Assembly: GCF_013337185.1 (NCBI RefSeq)
Contig: NZ_SWDE01000001.1
Coordinates: forward strand, 1,302,001-1,366,000
Length of the DNA stretch: 64,000 nucleotides
DNA from: Serratia proteamaculans
GTDB taxonomy: Bacteria > Pseudomonadota > Gammaproteobacteria > Enterobacterales > Enterobacteriaceae
Reading direction: 5' to 3'
The position numbers were made by a program, and so were the translations under genes. Positions within the stretch are counted from its first letter, which is position 1. The number at the start of each line of letters is the position of its first letter. Below, piece by piece: positions 1 through 9,919 of the stretch. Under the pieces are notes generated by a model. It had not been told where the DNA came from. It saw only the letters and a program-made list of their open reading frames with translations, and made no database searches.

Positions 1-2136
1 GATGGCGTGGCGCGACGGGCCGTACAAGGCGGAGAAATACGGTGCATCGTCGATGGTGACGTCGTCGTAGATTTCGGACAGCAGCACGCCACCAAAACGT
101 TCGGCCAGCGTGACCAGACGCTGATCTTCGGCACCGCCAGGCTGGCTGAGACGTTCAATTTGCGCTTCAACAGCACGTTTACCGGCAGCCACTTCGTCAC
201 GCTCAACGGTAGTTTCACGTTCGCGCTCCAGCAGTTGCTGCATGTATTCAGTCACCTGCTGGCTGCTTTCAAGCGCTTCACCGCTTTGCTCGCCAAGCTG
301 GCTCAGAGCATCCTGCGCGGCCAACCAGACAGGTGCGCGGGTGGTCAGTTCGCGGATGCGTTGCTGAATTTGCTCCAGTTCCTGGCGCATTTCCATCCGA
401 CGCTCACCGGCATCGCTAACGCCCTGCGACAGCGATTCCAGACGCTCTTCCAGTTCTTGTTGCAGAGCATCAAGTTCGTCCGGCTGATACTGCTGTCCAT
501 GGCGTTTACAGAACTCCTGCAGCAGACGCTCGGCGTCCTGCTGGGAGCGCAGACGCTGTTCCAGCTCGCTCAGGCGCATACGCAAGGGTTGCACGCGTTC
601 GGCAAGGTGTTGCTGTGATGGCCAGTCGCGCAGCAATTCGCGCGCACACTGCCAGGCTTCGCTGCGGTTGACCTGGCCGGCGATTTTACCCACCAGTTGG
701 TAAGCCTGTTCAAACTGACCGTGCGCGGCGTCGGCCACGCTCAGTTTTTGCTCAAGCATCAGCAGCGCTTCTGTGGCTTCCTGCTCACGCGCCTGGAAAG
801 TATCCAGCCAGTGTTCGGCATTTTCGGCGGTCAGTTCCGGCAGTTGGCACAACGCGCGAGCACGTTCCAACGCTTGCAACGCCTGCTGATACTGAATGGC
901 GCGGGTCTGCTGCACGTCGAGCGCCTGCTGGTAGTCGGCGAGTTGGCTTTTCAGCTCATCCACTTCCAGTTCGGCGGCCTCGGCACGCGCTTCGTTTTCG
1001 GCCTGTTGTTCGCTGGCCTCCGCAACCACTTCATTCTGTTCTTCCAGTCGGTAGGTCAGCTCTTCCAGATCGCCTTCATAACGCTCGATCTTTTCCTGCT
1101 GACGCATCGCCGTTTGTACCAGATTCAGGTGATCGCTGGCGGCCTGATAATCGGTTTCCAGATCGGATTCCGCACCGCTTTGCTCCGCCAGTTCACGCGC
1201 CATTTCAACATGACGGAATTGCTCGGCGGCCAACTGTTTGCGACTGCCCAGCAGATCGCTGCGTAGCGCCAGTGCCCCGTCCAAATGAATGCGCCGCTCA
1301 TTGGCATGACGCATGTAGTCCGCCGCCACGTAAGAGGTGGCCTCGGAAATCAAATGTTTGAACAGGTCGCGGTCGGATTGGGTCACGCGGATCGCTTCCA
1401 GCGTCATGCGGTTTTCACGCAGCGCCGCTTCCATGTCCTGGAAGGCCTTGCGCACACCGCTGTTTTCCGGCAACAGGTAGTCGCGCAGCGAGCGGGTGAT
1501 GGCGCTGGAAATACCGCCGTACAGCGAGGCTTCAATCAGACGATAGAACTTGCTGCGATCGGACGATGAACGCAGGCGTTTCGGGATCACGCCCAGATCG
1601 AACATTAGTGAGTGGTAATCGGTGATGGAGTTAAACTGCTTGAACTGCACCCCTTCCATCTCTTCGACGCGATCTTTCAGTTCCTGCAGCGACAGTACGC
1701 GCGCCTGGCGCTCACCTACCGTTTGGGTCAAAAGCTCCGTCGGCTGCACGGCCGTCGGCAGGCCCTGGATCACGAACGGCTTGATGTCGACCTTGCGGTC
1801 ACGGCCGGCGACCTGCTGCAGACGAACACCAACGACCACACGTTGGTGGCGCGAGTTGAGCACGTCAAGAGTCGAATAACATACCCCGGCGCGCAGTTTA
1901 CCGTGCAGGCCTTTGTCGCGTGAGCCGCTGGTGGCGCCGGCTTCAGTGGTGTTACGAAAGTGCAACAGCGTCAAATCGGGGATCAGCGCAGTGACGAAGG
2001 CCGCCATGGTAGTGGATTTCCCTGCCCCGTTACCGCCGGACAGCGTGGTCACCAACTCATCGAGATCAAAGGTGCGGGCAAAGAAGCCGTTCCAGTTAAC
2101 CAACGTCAGCGAGCGAAATTTACCGCGTTCAATCAT
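1..2136 (-). CDS. mukB: MukB, chromosome partition SMC-like ATPase (N-terminal 712 residues, cut by window edge)
   Basis: SMC-like subunit of the MukBEF condensin, which compacts and segregates the nucleoid. The minus frame is open from the ATG at 2136 to the window edge, giving 712 codons of a protein of roughly 1,480 residues in this family. The start reads [20 protein letters not shown] and the Walker A motif GGNGAGKST lies at residues 34-42. After the head come long Gln/Glu/Leu/Arg-rich heptad stretches (about 340 onward) typical of the coiled-coil arm. The ATG overlaps the mukE TGA (ATGA), so translation is coupled. The hinge, second arm and C-terminal head are off the window. Identification is very secure. 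Confidence 0.97.
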   Translation of the reverse strand, partial: MIERGKFRSLTLVNWNGFFARTFDLDELVTTLSGGNGAGKSTTMAAFVTALIPDLTLLHFRNTTEAGATSGSRDKGLHGKLRAGVCYSTLDVLNSRHQRVVVGVRLQQVAGRDRKVDIKPFVIQGLPTAVQPTELLTQTVGERQARVLSLQELKDRVEEMEGVQFKQFNSITDYHSLMFDLGVIPKRLRSSSDRSKFYRLIEASLYGGISSAITRSLRDYLLPENSGVRKAFQDMEAALRENRMTLEAIRVTQSDRDLFKHLISEATSYVAADYMRHANERRIHLDGALALRSDLLGSRKQLAAEQFRHVEMARELAEQSGAESDLETDYQAASDHLNLVQTAMRQQEKIERYEGDLEELTYRLEEQNEVVAEASEQQAENEARAEAAELEVDELKSQLADYQQALDVQQTRAIQYQQALQALERARALCQLPELTAENAEHWLDTFQAREQEATEALLMLEQKLSVADAAHGQFEQAYQLVGKIAGQVNRSEAWQCARELLRDWPSQQHLAERVQPLRMRLSELEQRLRSQQDAERLLQEFCKRHGQQYQPDELDALQQELEERLESLSQGVSDAGERRMEMRQELEQIQQRIRELTTRAPVWLAAQDALSQLGEQSGEALESSQQVTEYMQQLLERERETTVERDEVAAGKRAVEAQIERLSQPGGAEDQRLVTLAERFGGVLLSEIYDDVTIDDAPYFSALYGPSRHAI

Positions 2137-2861
2137 TCCTGTTCATCCTCTGCACTGTCCGGTGTGGTATCAGGCGCCGCGTCTTCTGCATCGCTCTCAT
2201 CATTCAGCAACAGGCTGTTTTCAACCGGCATTGCTTCGCCGTCGCGGATCATACGCAACTGCGCTTCACGCGGATCGTCGCCGCTGCGTACATCGGCGCC
2301 AAAGCGGAACACCGCCTCGGTAATACGGAATTTGCTGCTGTCGTTGCCCATGAAATAGACCATGCCCAAACGACGCAGGCGGTTCAGTGAAGTACGTACT
2401 TTTTCATGCAGCTTCTGGCGATCAAGATCCGAACCGGTAGAGCGCTGATTAACGAACTTCAGCAATTTGCTCTCGTCCGCCAGGCTTAGCAGTTCGTCGT
2501 ACAGCTCCTGATGGCTGAAAATGCCCTCATGCGCCAGACGCTCCGGACTGAGATACAGAAAGCACAGAATTTTCCCCACCATCATATCCAGCTCGGACAG
2601 TACCGAACGCGGGATCAGCGTGGTAGAGCGTGGACGCAGGTAGAAGAATCCTTCCGGCGCGCGGATCAGCTCTACGCTGTAGCGGGTGTAGAATTCTTCC
2701 AGTTCATCCTGGAAATCCATTAAGAAAGCGTGGTTGTCCAGTTCATCGATACCGATGTGACGACCCGCACGCAGTTGGCTGTCCAGCGCCGGGAACAGCG
2801 CGTTAGACAATGCCTTGGCCAGCTTGACTGGCATTATTTGTTCAATATTTGTCGATGACAT
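2133..2861 (-). CDS. mukE: MukE, condensin accessory subunit
   Basis: Tandem winged-helix (kite) subunit that binds MukF and regulates MukB ATPase. I start it at 2861, where the protein begins [18 protein letters not shown] exactly as in E. coli MukE; the open frame continues 27 codons upstream, but that extension overlaps mukF coding and is not conserved. This gives 242 residues, slightly longer than E. coli because of an acidic Asp/Glu-rich C-terminal tail. The start lies inside the 3' end of mukF (about 20 bp overlap) and the stop overlaps the mukB start, so mukF-mukE-mukB are translationally coupled. Confidence 0.96.
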   Translation of the reverse strand: MSSTNIEQIMPVKLAKALSNALFPALDSQLRAGRHIGIDELDNHAFLMDFQDELEEFYTRYSVELIRAPEGFFYLRPRSTTLIPRSVLSELDMMVGKILCFLYLSPERLAHEGIFSHQELYDELLSLADESKLLKFVNQRSTGSDLDRQKLHEKVRTSLNRLRRLGMVYFMGNDSSKFRITEAVFRFGADVRSGDDPREAQLRMIRDGEAMPVENSLLLNDESDAEDAAPDTTPDSAEDEQE

Positions 2862-4164
2862 GGGCCTGGACCTTGGCTCCGTAATCATTGATTGCCTGCC
2901 ACTGTGCCGGCAACCCTGAAAAATCTGCTTCAGCCACACCAAGGCGCACTGCCTGGTCGACCACTAAACGTGCCACATCGAAATGACGAGCACGCGGATA
3001 TTGCGCCAGATAATCGCGCATTACCGCCCCTAAATTGAGCGGCATCTGTTGTTCCTGATAAATCTTCAGTGCCTGTTCGATCATTGCCGCCAGCTGCTCG
3101 CGGATTTCGCTGAACTCTTCGAACTCCAGATCCGGCGGCAGTTCCCCGGTCACTTCCTCGCTGCGCAACGCCAGTTCTTCGTCTCGCATATCCAGCAGAC
3201 GGTCGGCATTGGCATGGGTCAGTGTCCATGGGTTGTCGAAATAGTTTTGCACCGACTGACGCAAACGCTGGGCAAATACCCGGTTCTTGTCCATGTCGAT
3301 CGCGGTACGGATAAATTTATGCACGTGGCGGTCGTAGCCAATCCACAGGTCAATCGCCTGCTGGCCCCAACTGATTATGCGGTCAAGCTTGCTTTGCAGG
3401 TCGAACACCAGTTTGTCGATGAAGCCCAGTTCTGCTCCACCCAGCGTGGCATCCTGAATACGCAACAGGTTGGCCTGCAGTTTATCGCCCGCCGCCTCCA
3501 GCGTATCCTGCAGTTCGCGCAGGGTACCCGAGGTTTCGGACAACAGCATCTCACAGCTGGAGATCGCCGCACGCCAGTCTTTGTTCAGCAGCGCTGCGAT
3601 GTCGTCCTTCACGCCCTGCTGTTGTTCATCCATAATCCGCTGGGTCAAATCGATACTGTCGAAGATTTCCGCCACCGAATATTTCAGCGGTGCAAACACG
3701 TTACGGTGCCAGTGGAAATCATCACCGCCCTCATCGGCGGCGTCGGCAGCGCGTTTGAGCTCCTGCGCCACAATTGACAGCTGCATCGACAAACGCAGCG
3801 TGGAGAATTCGCGCTGACGGATATAGTAATCGGTGATACCGATGCCCAGCGGCGTCAGACGGTAAATCGCGTTACCGTCCGCCTGTTCGCTGATAAAACG
3901 GTTTAACAGGCGCTGGCGCACCATGTCGTTAATCGCATTGTTGGCGCGCACGGCCACCGTTTCATGCGTCTGTTCGAAACCCTTGCTGACATGGCGAAAT
4001 GCATCAACCAGCTCACCTTCGCTCATCTCGCCGTCCAGCCGCTCGCCGTTCAAAGTGGCGATGGCAAGCAAAAACGCGAGACGCTCCGTAGGGAGCGAAA
4101 TAGAGAAATCATTTTTCCGTGCCCAGGCGACCAGTTCGGGTACTGTCTGGGAAAATTCACTCAT
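2842..4164 (-). CDS. mukF: MukF, kleisin subunit of MukBEF condensin
   Basis: Kleisin that bridges MukB heads and recruits MukE. The protein is 440 residues, the same as in E. coli, and begins [20 protein letters not shown] with the conserved N-terminal winged-helix dimerisation domain (about 1-120), followed by a helical middle region and the C-terminal head-binding domain. The ATG at 4164 overlaps the cmoM TGA (ATGA), and its 3' end overlaps mukE. This fixes the operon order cmoM-mukF-mukE-mukB. Confidence 0.97.
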   Translation of the reverse strand: MSEFSQTVPELVAWARKNDFSISLPTERLAFLLAIATLNGERLDGEMSEGELVDAFRHVSKGFEQTHETVAVRANNAINDMVRQRLLNRFISEQADGNAIYRLTPLGIGITDYYIRQREFSTLRLSMQLSIVAQELKRAADAADEGGDDFHWHRNVFAPLKYSVAEIFDSIDLTQRIMDEQQQGVKDDIAALLNKDWRAAISSCEMLLSETSGTLRELQDTLEAAGDKLQANLLRIQDATLGGAELGFIDKLVFDLQSKLDRIISWGQQAIDLWIGYDRHVHKFIRTAIDMDKNRVFAQRLRQSVQNYFDNPWTLTHANADRLLDMRDEELALRSEEVTGELPPDLEFEEFSEIREQLAAMIEQALKIYQEQQMPLNLGAVMRDYLAQYPRARHFDVARLVVDQAVRLGVAEADFSGLPAQWQAINDYGAKVQAHVIDKY

Positions 4165-4946
4165 AGTTCGTCCTTCAGGTTTGGTTTATGCGCCATGACG
4201 TGAATATAGCGCCCCAAACTCACGTACGGCTCCTGCCGGCAATAGTGCTGTTCAAGCGCCAGTAACTCTTCAAATTTTTGTGTCTGTAACTGCCTGCTCT
4301 GCAGATAGTCGTGGAACACCCGCACGCCGGTTTTCCCGCTGATGCGCATGCCCAACTGTTCCAGCCAGCCGTACACCTGCGGCGGACTATGCGGATACTG
4401 CGGCGACAACGAACGCTTTCTGCGTCTTCTGACCTCTGGGTTCACCAGTTGGAAATTACCCAACACCACGTTACGCATCAAGAGGCCATTGGCGTTAAAG
4501 AACATCAATGACAATGCGCCACCCGGCAGCAGGCAATGAAATAACGCCTGCAACGCAGCCTCAGGTTCGGCGATCCATTCAAGCACCGCATGGAACAATA
4601 TCAGATCAACCGGCTGTTCCAAGTGTTGACCAATATCCTGAGCTGAACTTTGTATGAATTGCATGTTCTGGCTCACACCTTTCTGCTCAGCCAGCAACGC
4701 GGCGCGTTGGATCATCTCACCAGAAAGATCGCACAACAACACCTGATGTCCTAATTCTGCCAATTGGCAGGCCATATGGCCTTCGCCACCGCCGGCATCC
4801 AGAATGCGCAGCGGCCGCTGCGGCAACTGGGCCAACAGCGTGGTCAGATCCTGCCAAACTACCGCCTGGCGGATTTTCCCTTTGGTGGTGCCGTAAATAT
4901 TACGCGCAAACTTTTCAGCAATATCGTCAAAATTGCGATCCTGCAT
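4161..4946 (-). CDS. cmoM: CmoM, tRNA uridine-34 5-carboxymethoxy methyltransferase (formerly SmtA)
   Basis: SAM-dependent methyltransferase that converts cmo5U34 to mcmo5U34 in wobble-modified tRNAs. The class I SAM-binding motif [19 protein letters not shown] is present near residues 50-68, followed by an acidic strand end (LCDLSG). I chose the ATG at 4946 ([19 protein letters not shown]), which matches E. coli CmoM in start and length (261 residues); 17 further codons upstream are open but not conserved. First gene of the cmoM-mukFEB operon, divergent from elyC across about 150 bp. Confidence 0.95.
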   Translation of the reverse strand: MQDRNFDDIAEKFARNIYGTTKGKIRQAVVWQDLTTLLAQLPQRPLRILDAGGGEGHMACQLAELGHQVLLCDLSGEMIQRAALLAEQKGVSQNMQFIQSSAQDIGQHLEQPVDLILFHAVLEWIAEPEAALQALFHCLLPGGALSLMFFNANGLLMRNVVLGNFQLVNPEVRRRRKRSLSPQYPHSPPQVYGWLEQLGMRISGKTGVRVFHDYLQSRQLQTQKFEELLALEQHYCRQEPYVSLGRYIHVMAHKPNLKDEL

Positions 4947-5097
4947 GGACAACGGCTCCGCTGATCTTATCCGGCTGGGGGCAAAGTACCAGCCCATTCA
5001 AACCTGCTATTTTGGCACAGACTGGCTTAGAATGAATCTTCTTGCGGCCTGATTGTGCCCGGATGTCGTTTTTTCGCCCAAAAGGACCTGATTTTTG

Positions 5098-5871
5098 ATG
5101 CTGTTTAACCTGAAAAAGTTCATTGGCGCCATTTTAATGCCGTTGCCTGCGCTGTTGCTGCTGATGGGACTGGCGCTGTTACTGCTGTGGTTCACCCGTT
5201 GGCAAAAAAGCGGCAAGGTCATTTTCACGCTGAGCTGGCTGTTTTTACTGCTTTTCAGCCTGCAGCCGGTGGCCGACAGGTTACTGCGCCCGATAGAATC
5301 GGAGTATGTCACCTATCGTGGCAATGACCCGGTGAATTATATCGTGGTGCTGGGCGGCGGCTATACCTTTAATCCGGATTGGGCACCCAGTTCCAATCTG
5401 ATCGGCAATAGCCTGCCACGAGTCACGGAAGGTGTGCGCTTATATCTCGCCCACCCAGGAGCGAAAATGGTGTTCACCGGTGCCGGGAGTCCTAAAACCC
5501 TGAGTAATGCGGCGACCGCTGCGCAGGTGGCGGAGAGTCTGGGAGTCCCCCGCGGTGATATCGTTCTGTTGGATCGCCCGTTGGATACCGAGCAGGAGGC
5601 ATTGCAGGTGTCGAAGCTGGTCGGCCAGCAGCCGTTTATTCTGGTGACTTCAGCCAATCATTTACCGCGCGCCATGCGCTTCTTTGAAGCCAAGGGACTG
5701 CACCCGATCCCAGCGCCGGCCAATCAGTTGGCTATCAGTTCACGATTGAATATCTGGGATCGCGTAGTGCCGTCGGCGATGTTCCTCGGCCACAGCGAAC
5801 GGGCCTGGTATGAAACGCTGGGCAGCCTGTGGCAAAGGCTGAAAGGGTCCGATGAGGTATCTGTCGACTAG
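5098..5871 (+). CDS. elyC: ElyC, inner-membrane DUF218 protein of envelope biogenesis
   Basis: DUF218 membrane protein needed for peptidoglycan and undecaprenyl-carrier homeostasis at low temperature in E. coli. It begins MLFNLKKFIGAILMPLPALL with two N-terminal membrane segments (about 12-30 and 38-58). The DUF218 domain follows with IVVLGGGYTFNPDWAPSSNL near residue 85 and a later VTSANHLPRAM motif. The ATG at 5098 is preferred over a TTG one codon earlier because it matches E. coli; the product is 257 residues. Divergent from cmoM and convergent with ycbJ, whose stop is 6 bp away. Confidence 0.94.
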   Translation: MLFNLKKFIGAILMPLPALLLLMGLALLLLWFTRWQKSGKVIFTLSWLFLLLFSLQPVADRLLRPIESEYVTYRGNDPVNYIVVLGGGYTFNPDWAPSSNLIGNSLPRVTEGVRLYLAHPGAKMVFTGAGSPKTLSNAATAAQVAESLGVPRGDIVLLDRPLDTEQEALQVSKLVGQQPFILVTSANHLPRAMRFFEAKGLHPIPAPANQLAISSRLNIWDRVVPSAMFLGHSERAWYETLGSLWQRLKGSDEVSVD

Positions 5872-5877
5872 TCGGCG

Positions 5878-6774
5878 TTAACCGGTAATCCAGGGCAGCA
5901 GTTGTTTGGACGCATAGTCAAATGGCTGCCGCTCCAGTTTGCCGGTATGAATCAACCGCCCTACCGCTTCCCATACCACATACAACCAACGCCGCATCAG
6001 GAAGGACTCCGCTACCGGCGCTCGTTGCAAATAATAAAACAGCAACTGGCTCGGCATTCCCGCTTCACATAACCTGAATAACTCATATTCACGCGGTGCC
6101 CACAGCATCATTCCGGGGTTGAGCATCGCCAAAAGTTGATCGCTTTTCGGATCTTTCAACATACTGCGCAGCGACAAGTTACCGTGCACCAATACGCAAG
6201 GATCGTCGAAGCCGACAAAAAAATGAGTCAATGCTTCACGGGTGCGGTACAACAAGCGGCGGTCATCCATTGTCAGCAGCGGTGAATTGAGATTACTCAA
6301 GGTTGACCATAGCACTTCGACCCGCTGTTGATACCAACAGAACCAGTCGTTCTCCTGGGTGCTGTCTACCGTGCCCACGCAACCGTGACTGTCAATGCGG
6401 TGCCAGGCCAATACGCCATCGACAATCTGCTCCATCAGCGTATTCCATCGGTTCGGCGTGCGCGTAGGGGCCTCTACGGATACGCCACGCAAGCGCTCGA
6501 TCAACAATATTTCTTTATAAGGTGCCTGGTGGGTATAGACCACGCCATACACCGTCGGCAAGCGGATATCCCCTTCACGCGACAGCATCGATAACTTGTA
6601 AGCCTCCTGTTGGGCAATGCCCTGGCAGACAAAGCTTTTCGCCATCAGCGGGATCGCGTGGCCCTGTTGGTCATACAGTGAATACATGTGGGCATAAGGT
6701 TGTTCGCTGACGCGTTCCAGCCGGCTGATGGATTCACCCAGCACAATACTCAGTTCGGCGCGTAACTGCTCCAT
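5878..6774 (-). CDS. ycbJ: YcbJ, aminoglycoside phosphotransferase-like protein of unknown substrate
   Basis: 298-residue soluble protein, the length and neighbourhood of E. coli YcbJ (next to elyC and kdsB). The fold is APH/choline-kinase-like: an N-lobe with a conserved lysine (LMAKSFVCQG), then VLVHGNLSLRSML, which resembles the phosphotransferase catalytic loop. The usual HGDxxxxN is degenerate (Asp replaced by Asn), so activity is uncertain. No substrate can be read from the sequence. It lies on the same strand as kdsB with a 148 bp gap and may be transcribed with it. Confidence 0.88.
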   Translation of the reverse strand: MEQLRAELSIVLGESISRLERVSEQPYAHMYSLYDQQGHAIPLMAKSFVCQGIAQQEAYKLSMLSREGDIRLPTVYGVVYTHQAPYKEILLIERLRGVSVEAPTRTPNRWNTLMEQIVDGVLAWHRIDSHGCVGTVDSTQENDWFCWYQQRVEVLWSTLSNLNSPLLTMDDRRLLYRTREALTHFFVGFDDPCVLVHGNLSLRSMLKDPKSDQLLAMLNPGMMLWAPREYELFRLCEAGMPSQLLFYYLQRAPVAESFLMRRWLYVVWEAVGRLIHTGKLERQPFDYASKQLLPWITG

Positions 6775-6922
6775 AAGGGAATAGCCTCAAGAGAAAGAGA
6801 AGAGACGCTGACATCATCGAACGCTGAGCAGAAAAATTCTTCAACGCAGATCAACAAAATGGGGATATAAAGATGGGAAATTATGTCGCCGGCGCGTTGC
6901 GTGACGCGCCGACGTTCAATGC

Positions 6923-7672
6923 TCAGCCTTTGATACTGTCGCGTACGCGCTGCAAATCTTCTGGCGTATCGACACCCACGGTCGGCATTGCCTTGGCAAC
7001 CGCCACGTGAATTTTTTCGCCGTACCACAGCACCCGCAACTGTTCCAGCAGCTCAATTTGCTCCAATTGGCTTGGTGCCCAGGTCACGTAACGGCGAACA
7101 AAACCGGCGCGATAGGCGTAAATACCTATATGGCGCAACAGGCTATCACCGATGCTTTCTTTGGATTGGGCAAAACGTTCGCGATCCCATGGAATGGTGG
7201 CGCGTGAGAAATAGAGCGCATAACCCTGCGCATCCATCACCACTTTGACCGCATTGGGGTTAAACGCTTCTTCTGCGCTTTCGATCGGCACCGCCAGGGT
7301 GGCCATCCCGGCCTGACTGCCCGCCAGATTTTCAGCTACCTGACGCACAATCACCGGTGGGATCAGTGGCTCGTCACCCTGAACGTTAACGATGATTTCG
7401 TCATCAGCAAAACCATAATGCTCGATCACCTCTGCCAAACGCTCGGTACCGGAATTGTGATCGGCCCGGGTCATGCAGACTTCACCGCCTGCCGCTTTGA
7501 CCGCTTCGGCCACCGCCGGGTGATCGGTCGCGACAATAACGCGACTGGCACCCGACTCGCGTGCGCGCTCCATTACGTGCAGCACCATCGGCTTGCCGTG
7601 GATATCGGCCAGCGGTTTGCCCGGTAAACGGGTTGATGCATAACGGGCTGGAATAATAGCGATAAAACTCAT
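6923..7672 (-). CDS. kdsB: KdsB, CMP-3-deoxy-D-manno-octulosonate cytidylyltransferase
   Basis: Activates Kdo with CTP to form CMP-Kdo for the lipopolysaccharide inner core. 249 residues. The nucleotidyltransferase signature [19 protein letters not shown] is at residues 6-24, and [12 protein letters not shown] near residue 95 contributes the metal-binding Asp. The ATG at 7672 overlaps the ycaR stop by 4 bp, so the pair is co-translated, as in E. coli. Confidence 0.97.
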   Translation of the reverse strand: MSFIAIIPARYASTRLPGKPLADIHGKPMVLHVMERARESGASRVIVATDHPAVAEAVKAAGGEVCMTRADHNSGTERLAEVIEHYGFADDEIIVNVQGDEPLIPPVIVRQVAENLAGSQAGMATLAVPIESAEEAFNPNAVKVVMDAQGYALYFSRATIPWDRERFAQSKESIGDSLLRHIGIYAYRAGFVRRYVTWAPSQLEQIELLEQLRVLWYGEKIHVAVAKAMPTVGVDTPEDLQRVRDSIKG

Positions 7673-7851
7673 GCGTGTTTCTCATCCAATGACAGCGCTC
7701 GCGCTTCATTTTCCAACAGCACGGGAATGCCGTCACGCAACGGATAGGCCAGGCCATCCACTTTGCAGACCAATTCCTGGTTTTCTTTATTGAAATAAAG
7801 CTTACCGGTGCAGACCGGGCAGGCGACGATTTCGAGTAAACGGTGATCCAT
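7669..7851 (-). CDS. ycaR: YcaR, small Trm112-like zinc-ribbon protein (UPF0434)
   Basis: A 60-residue protein beginning [18 protein letters not shown], matching E. coli YcaR in start and length. A CPVC knuckle and a downstream Cys ([20 protein letters not shown]) suggest a degenerate zinc ribbon like Trm112, a methyltransferase partner; the bacterial role is not established. The open frame extends 25 codons upstream, but the ATG at 7851 has a GGAGGAAG ribosome site (from 'cttcctcc'). The stop overlaps the kdsB start. Confidence 0.93.
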   Translation of the reverse strand: MDHRLLEIVACPVCTGKLYFNKENQELVCKVDGLAYPLRDGIPVLLENEARALSLDEKHA

Positions 7852-7992
7852 GCTTCCTCCAGGGTGGAGATTTAACGTCAGGAAAGTGCGTGAGGATAGC
7901 ATAACGCTATGCGCCAGGTTAATCACCGGCTGTGTTGTCGCTGCATTTTAATCTGTCAGAGGGATTGAATTGCCCCCGGTGCAGGCGTAGAA

Positions 7993-8014
7993 TTTTGTGA
8001 TGCAAGTCACAAAA
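7993..8014. promoter_or_regulatory. Perfect CRP-type palindrome
   Basis: TTTTGTGA-N6-TCACAAAA: both half-sites are perfect and the TGTGA-N6-TCACA core matches the CRP consensus fully. It lies about 142 bp upstream of ycaR on the minus side and 11 bp before a small ORF on the plus side. A TAAAAT -10-like hexamer is at 8042-8047 on the plus strand. The sequence is clear; which transcript it controls is not. Confidence 0.65.
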
Positions 8015-8024
8015 AGACATTCTC

Positions 8025-8078
8025 ATGATCAAACGTCTTCATAAAATCATCGCCCTGTTTGCCAACTTCAGCAACTGA
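8025..8078 (+). CDS. Possible 17-residue small protein downstream of the CRP site
   Basis: ATG-initiated ORF reading MIKRLHKIIALFANFSN, basic at the start and hydrophobic in the middle, located immediately 3' of the CRP palindrome and 5' of an 11 bp inverted repeat (8091-8141). No clear Shine-Dalgarno is seen ('agacattctc'). It could equally be non-coding sequence of an sRNA or leader. I do not recognise it. Confidence 0.2.
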   Translation: MIKRLHKIIALFANFSN

Positions 8079-8090
8079 GGCCCCCCTTGT

Positions 8091-8141
8091 AACGAACGGC
8101 GCTGAACATTCGTTTTACCCAAGCCGACAACGCCGTTCGTT
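8091..8141. repeat. 11-bp inverted repeat at the ycaQ 3' end
   Basis: AACGAACGGCG (8091-8101) and its exact complement CGCCGTTCGTT (8131-8141) flank a 29-nt loop and reach into the ycaQ stop codon (TAA, 8140-8142). It may be a terminator or stability hairpin; no long T-tract follows on either strand. Confidence 0.5.
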
Positions 8142-9366
8142 ATTCCACTTGCCAGCCAGTTCCCCACTCGTGGGCCAGCACCGCCGGAATATCCCCCAAA
8201 ACAACCTGTGACGCACCGTGCCATTTTGCACTGCGGGTGATTGCCTGCCGAATATCCTGCACACGTTGCTTACCAAAGCGAACCTTGGCCTGTGGGTGGA
8301 AACTGATGATTTCGAAAATGCCCTGACGACGATGCATTTTTGCATCGATGCGGCCAATCAACTCACCGCGTTGCAACACCGGTAGCGTAAAGTAACCATA
8401 CTGCCGTTTTTCTTTCGGCGTGTAGCATTCCAAACGATAATCAAAGTTGAAAAGCTCCAACGCACGACGGCGATCCCAAACCACCGGGTCGAATGGAGAA
8501 AGCAAAGTGGTCACGCTGGATTTTAACGCTCCTTGCTCTGCCAGCTGCAGCTCTGCCGCCAGCGAATGGTGCACGTAAAACTCCCCGTCCAAACCGTCGA
8601 TCCTCACGGGCAGCACTTCGCCCTGATGTTGCAACGACGCCAGTAGCGCTTTCGGCGCAACCCGCTTCAAACGGTAGTAATCTGCCAGCCATTCGGCTCT
8701 GAAGATACCCAGGAAACGACAGCTGCGGCTGAGCATTTCCTGCCGTGCATCATCGACAGATAATACATCCCGACTATCATCCCAGTCAGGTAATAATCTT
8801 TCCGTCAGATCGTAAACGCGATGGAAATTGCGCCGTTCGGCTACCATCAATTTACCGGCAGTGAACAGGATTTCGAGATGGCGTTTTTCCGGCTTCCAAT
8901 CCCACCAGCCGCTGTTGCCCTTCTTCTCGGCGCTGAAATCCGCCGAACGCACCGGACCAGCGGTTTCAATATGTTGTAACAGGGCATCTATTGCCGCCTG
9001 ATGTTCCTGCATCCACTGTTCGGAATACTTCCAGCCCATGCCTTGCGGCTGTAGCATTCGATGACGCAGCAAGCCAAAATCCTCTATGGGTAAAAAGCAG
9101 GCCTCGTGCGCCCAGTACTCAAACAGCTGGCGGCCAGCCAGTGCCTGTTCCAGCCATTCCGGCCGGTAGTCGCCCAGGCGGCTGAACAGCACCAGATAGG
9201 GGCTGCGTGCGACCACGCTGATGGTATCGATTTGCAGTAAACCCATACGTGTAATGGCGGCAACCACGTCGTCGGGCCTGGCTTTGCGTTTCATCGGGGA
9301 TAGCAGCCCCTGCGCGGCGAGGTGGATCGCACGAGCGGCAGCAAGAGAAATAACTGGGGTGTTCAT
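8140..9366 (-). CDS. ycaQ: YcaQ, interstrand-crosslink DNA glycosylase (AlkZ-like, HTH_42 family)
   Basis: Winged-helix DNA glycosylase of the AlkZ/YcaQ family that unhooks interstrand crosslinks and excises N7-alkylpurines. 408 residues, the length of the E. coli protein. The family's catalytic Q-phi-D motif, typical of the YcaQ branch rather than the QxQ of Streptomyces AlkZ, is visible as QID in GLLQIDTISVVARSPYLVLF near residue 46. The conserved YWAHEACFLP and LSPFDPVVWDRRRALELFNF blocks are present. Same strand as ycaR-kdsB but separated by 288 bp. Confidence 0.93.
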   Translation of the reverse strand: MNTPVISLAAARAIHLAAQGLLSPMKRKARPDDVVAAITRMGLLQIDTISVVARSPYLVLFSRLGDYRPEWLEQALAGRQLFEYWAHEACFLPIEDFGLLRHRMLQPQGMGWKYSEQWMQEHQAAIDALLQHIETAGPVRSADFSAEKKGNSGWWDWKPEKRHLEILFTAGKLMVAERRNFHRVYDLTERLLPDWDDSRDVLSVDDARQEMLSRSCRFLGIFRAEWLADYYRLKRVAPKALLASLQHQGEVLPVRIDGLDGEFYVHHSLAAELQLAEQGALKSSVTTLLSPFDPVVWDRRRALELFNFDYRLECYTPKEKRQYGYFTLPVLQRGELIGRIDAKMHRRQGIFEIISFHPQAKVRFGKQRVQDIRQAITRSAKWHGASQVVLGDIPAVLAHEWGTGWQVE

Positions 9367-9427
9367 CCTGACATCCGAAGTGATTGAGCAATCGCTTGAT
9401 AATAGTGGATATCGGGGAATTTATCTT

Positions 9428-9462
9428 CGCCAGTGCTTGGGGTGGCGGCACCGGCACTGGCG
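9428..9462 (-). terminator. Hairpin downstream of the diverged csp gene
   Basis: CGCCAGTGC (9428-9436) pairs perfectly with GCACTGGCG (9454-9462). It lies 15 bp past the stop of the 9477-9698 gene. The T-tract on the minus strand is poor, so it may be a weak or Rho-assisted terminator. Confidence 0.45.
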
Positions 9463-9476
9463 AGGAAGGGGGTGGG

Positions 9477-9698
9477 TCAGAACGCGATAACGTCTGCCGC
9501 TGACAGCCCGTGGGAGCTGCGATAGATCGAGAACTCAACGTTCTGACCTTCGTTTAACGATTTATTTTTAGTATTGGCGATAGAACGACGGCTTACATAA
9601 ATTTCGTCGCTACCATCTACCGGTGAAATAAAACCATAGCCTGCAGCCTGATCAAACCATTTCACACGGCCCATTTGTAACACAGTATTTTTAAACAT
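9477..9698 (-). CDS. Diverged CspA-family cold-shock-like protein
   Basis: 73-residue single cold-shock domain protein. RNP1 reads AAGYGFISP instead of the usual KGFGFI, and RNP2 reads EIYVSRRS instead of VFVHFS, losing the usual Phe and His that stack on nucleic acid. Flanking family features (GRVKWFD at the start, ADVIAF at the end) are retained. A strong ribosome site (AAAGGAT) precedes the ATG. Single-strand RNA/DNA binding is likely but weaker or altered, as in the divergent E. coli CspF/CspH group. It lies in tandem with a canonical csp gene. Confidence 0.82.
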   Translation of the reverse strand: MFKNTVLQMGRVKWFDQAAGYGFISPVDGSDEIYVSRRSIANTKNKSLNEGQNVEFSIYRSSHGLSAADVIAF

Positions 9699-9802
9699 AA
9701 CTTATATCCTTTTACTTGAGCATCCTTAACAACGTCATTTTTATTATTGTTGGACGCTACCAGCCCATCCTAAAGTTTTTCGTAACAAACCTCTCGTGAG
9801 CA

Positions 9803-9831
9803 AAAAATAAAAAACCCGCACTCTGGCGGGC
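9803..9831 (-). terminator. Rho-independent terminator of the canonical csp gene
   Basis: On the minus strand a GCCCGC / GCGGG stem-loop (9815-9831) is followed by a run of T (the A-rich stretch 9803-9814). Placed about 90 bp after the csp stop. Confidence 0.85.
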
Positions 9832-9919
9832 TTGTTGAACTTAATATCTTCCGCAATGAATCGGCGCAAACGCCTTATCATGGTTGTATTAAGATCTCTT
9901 TACGTTATTCCCTGTTTAT

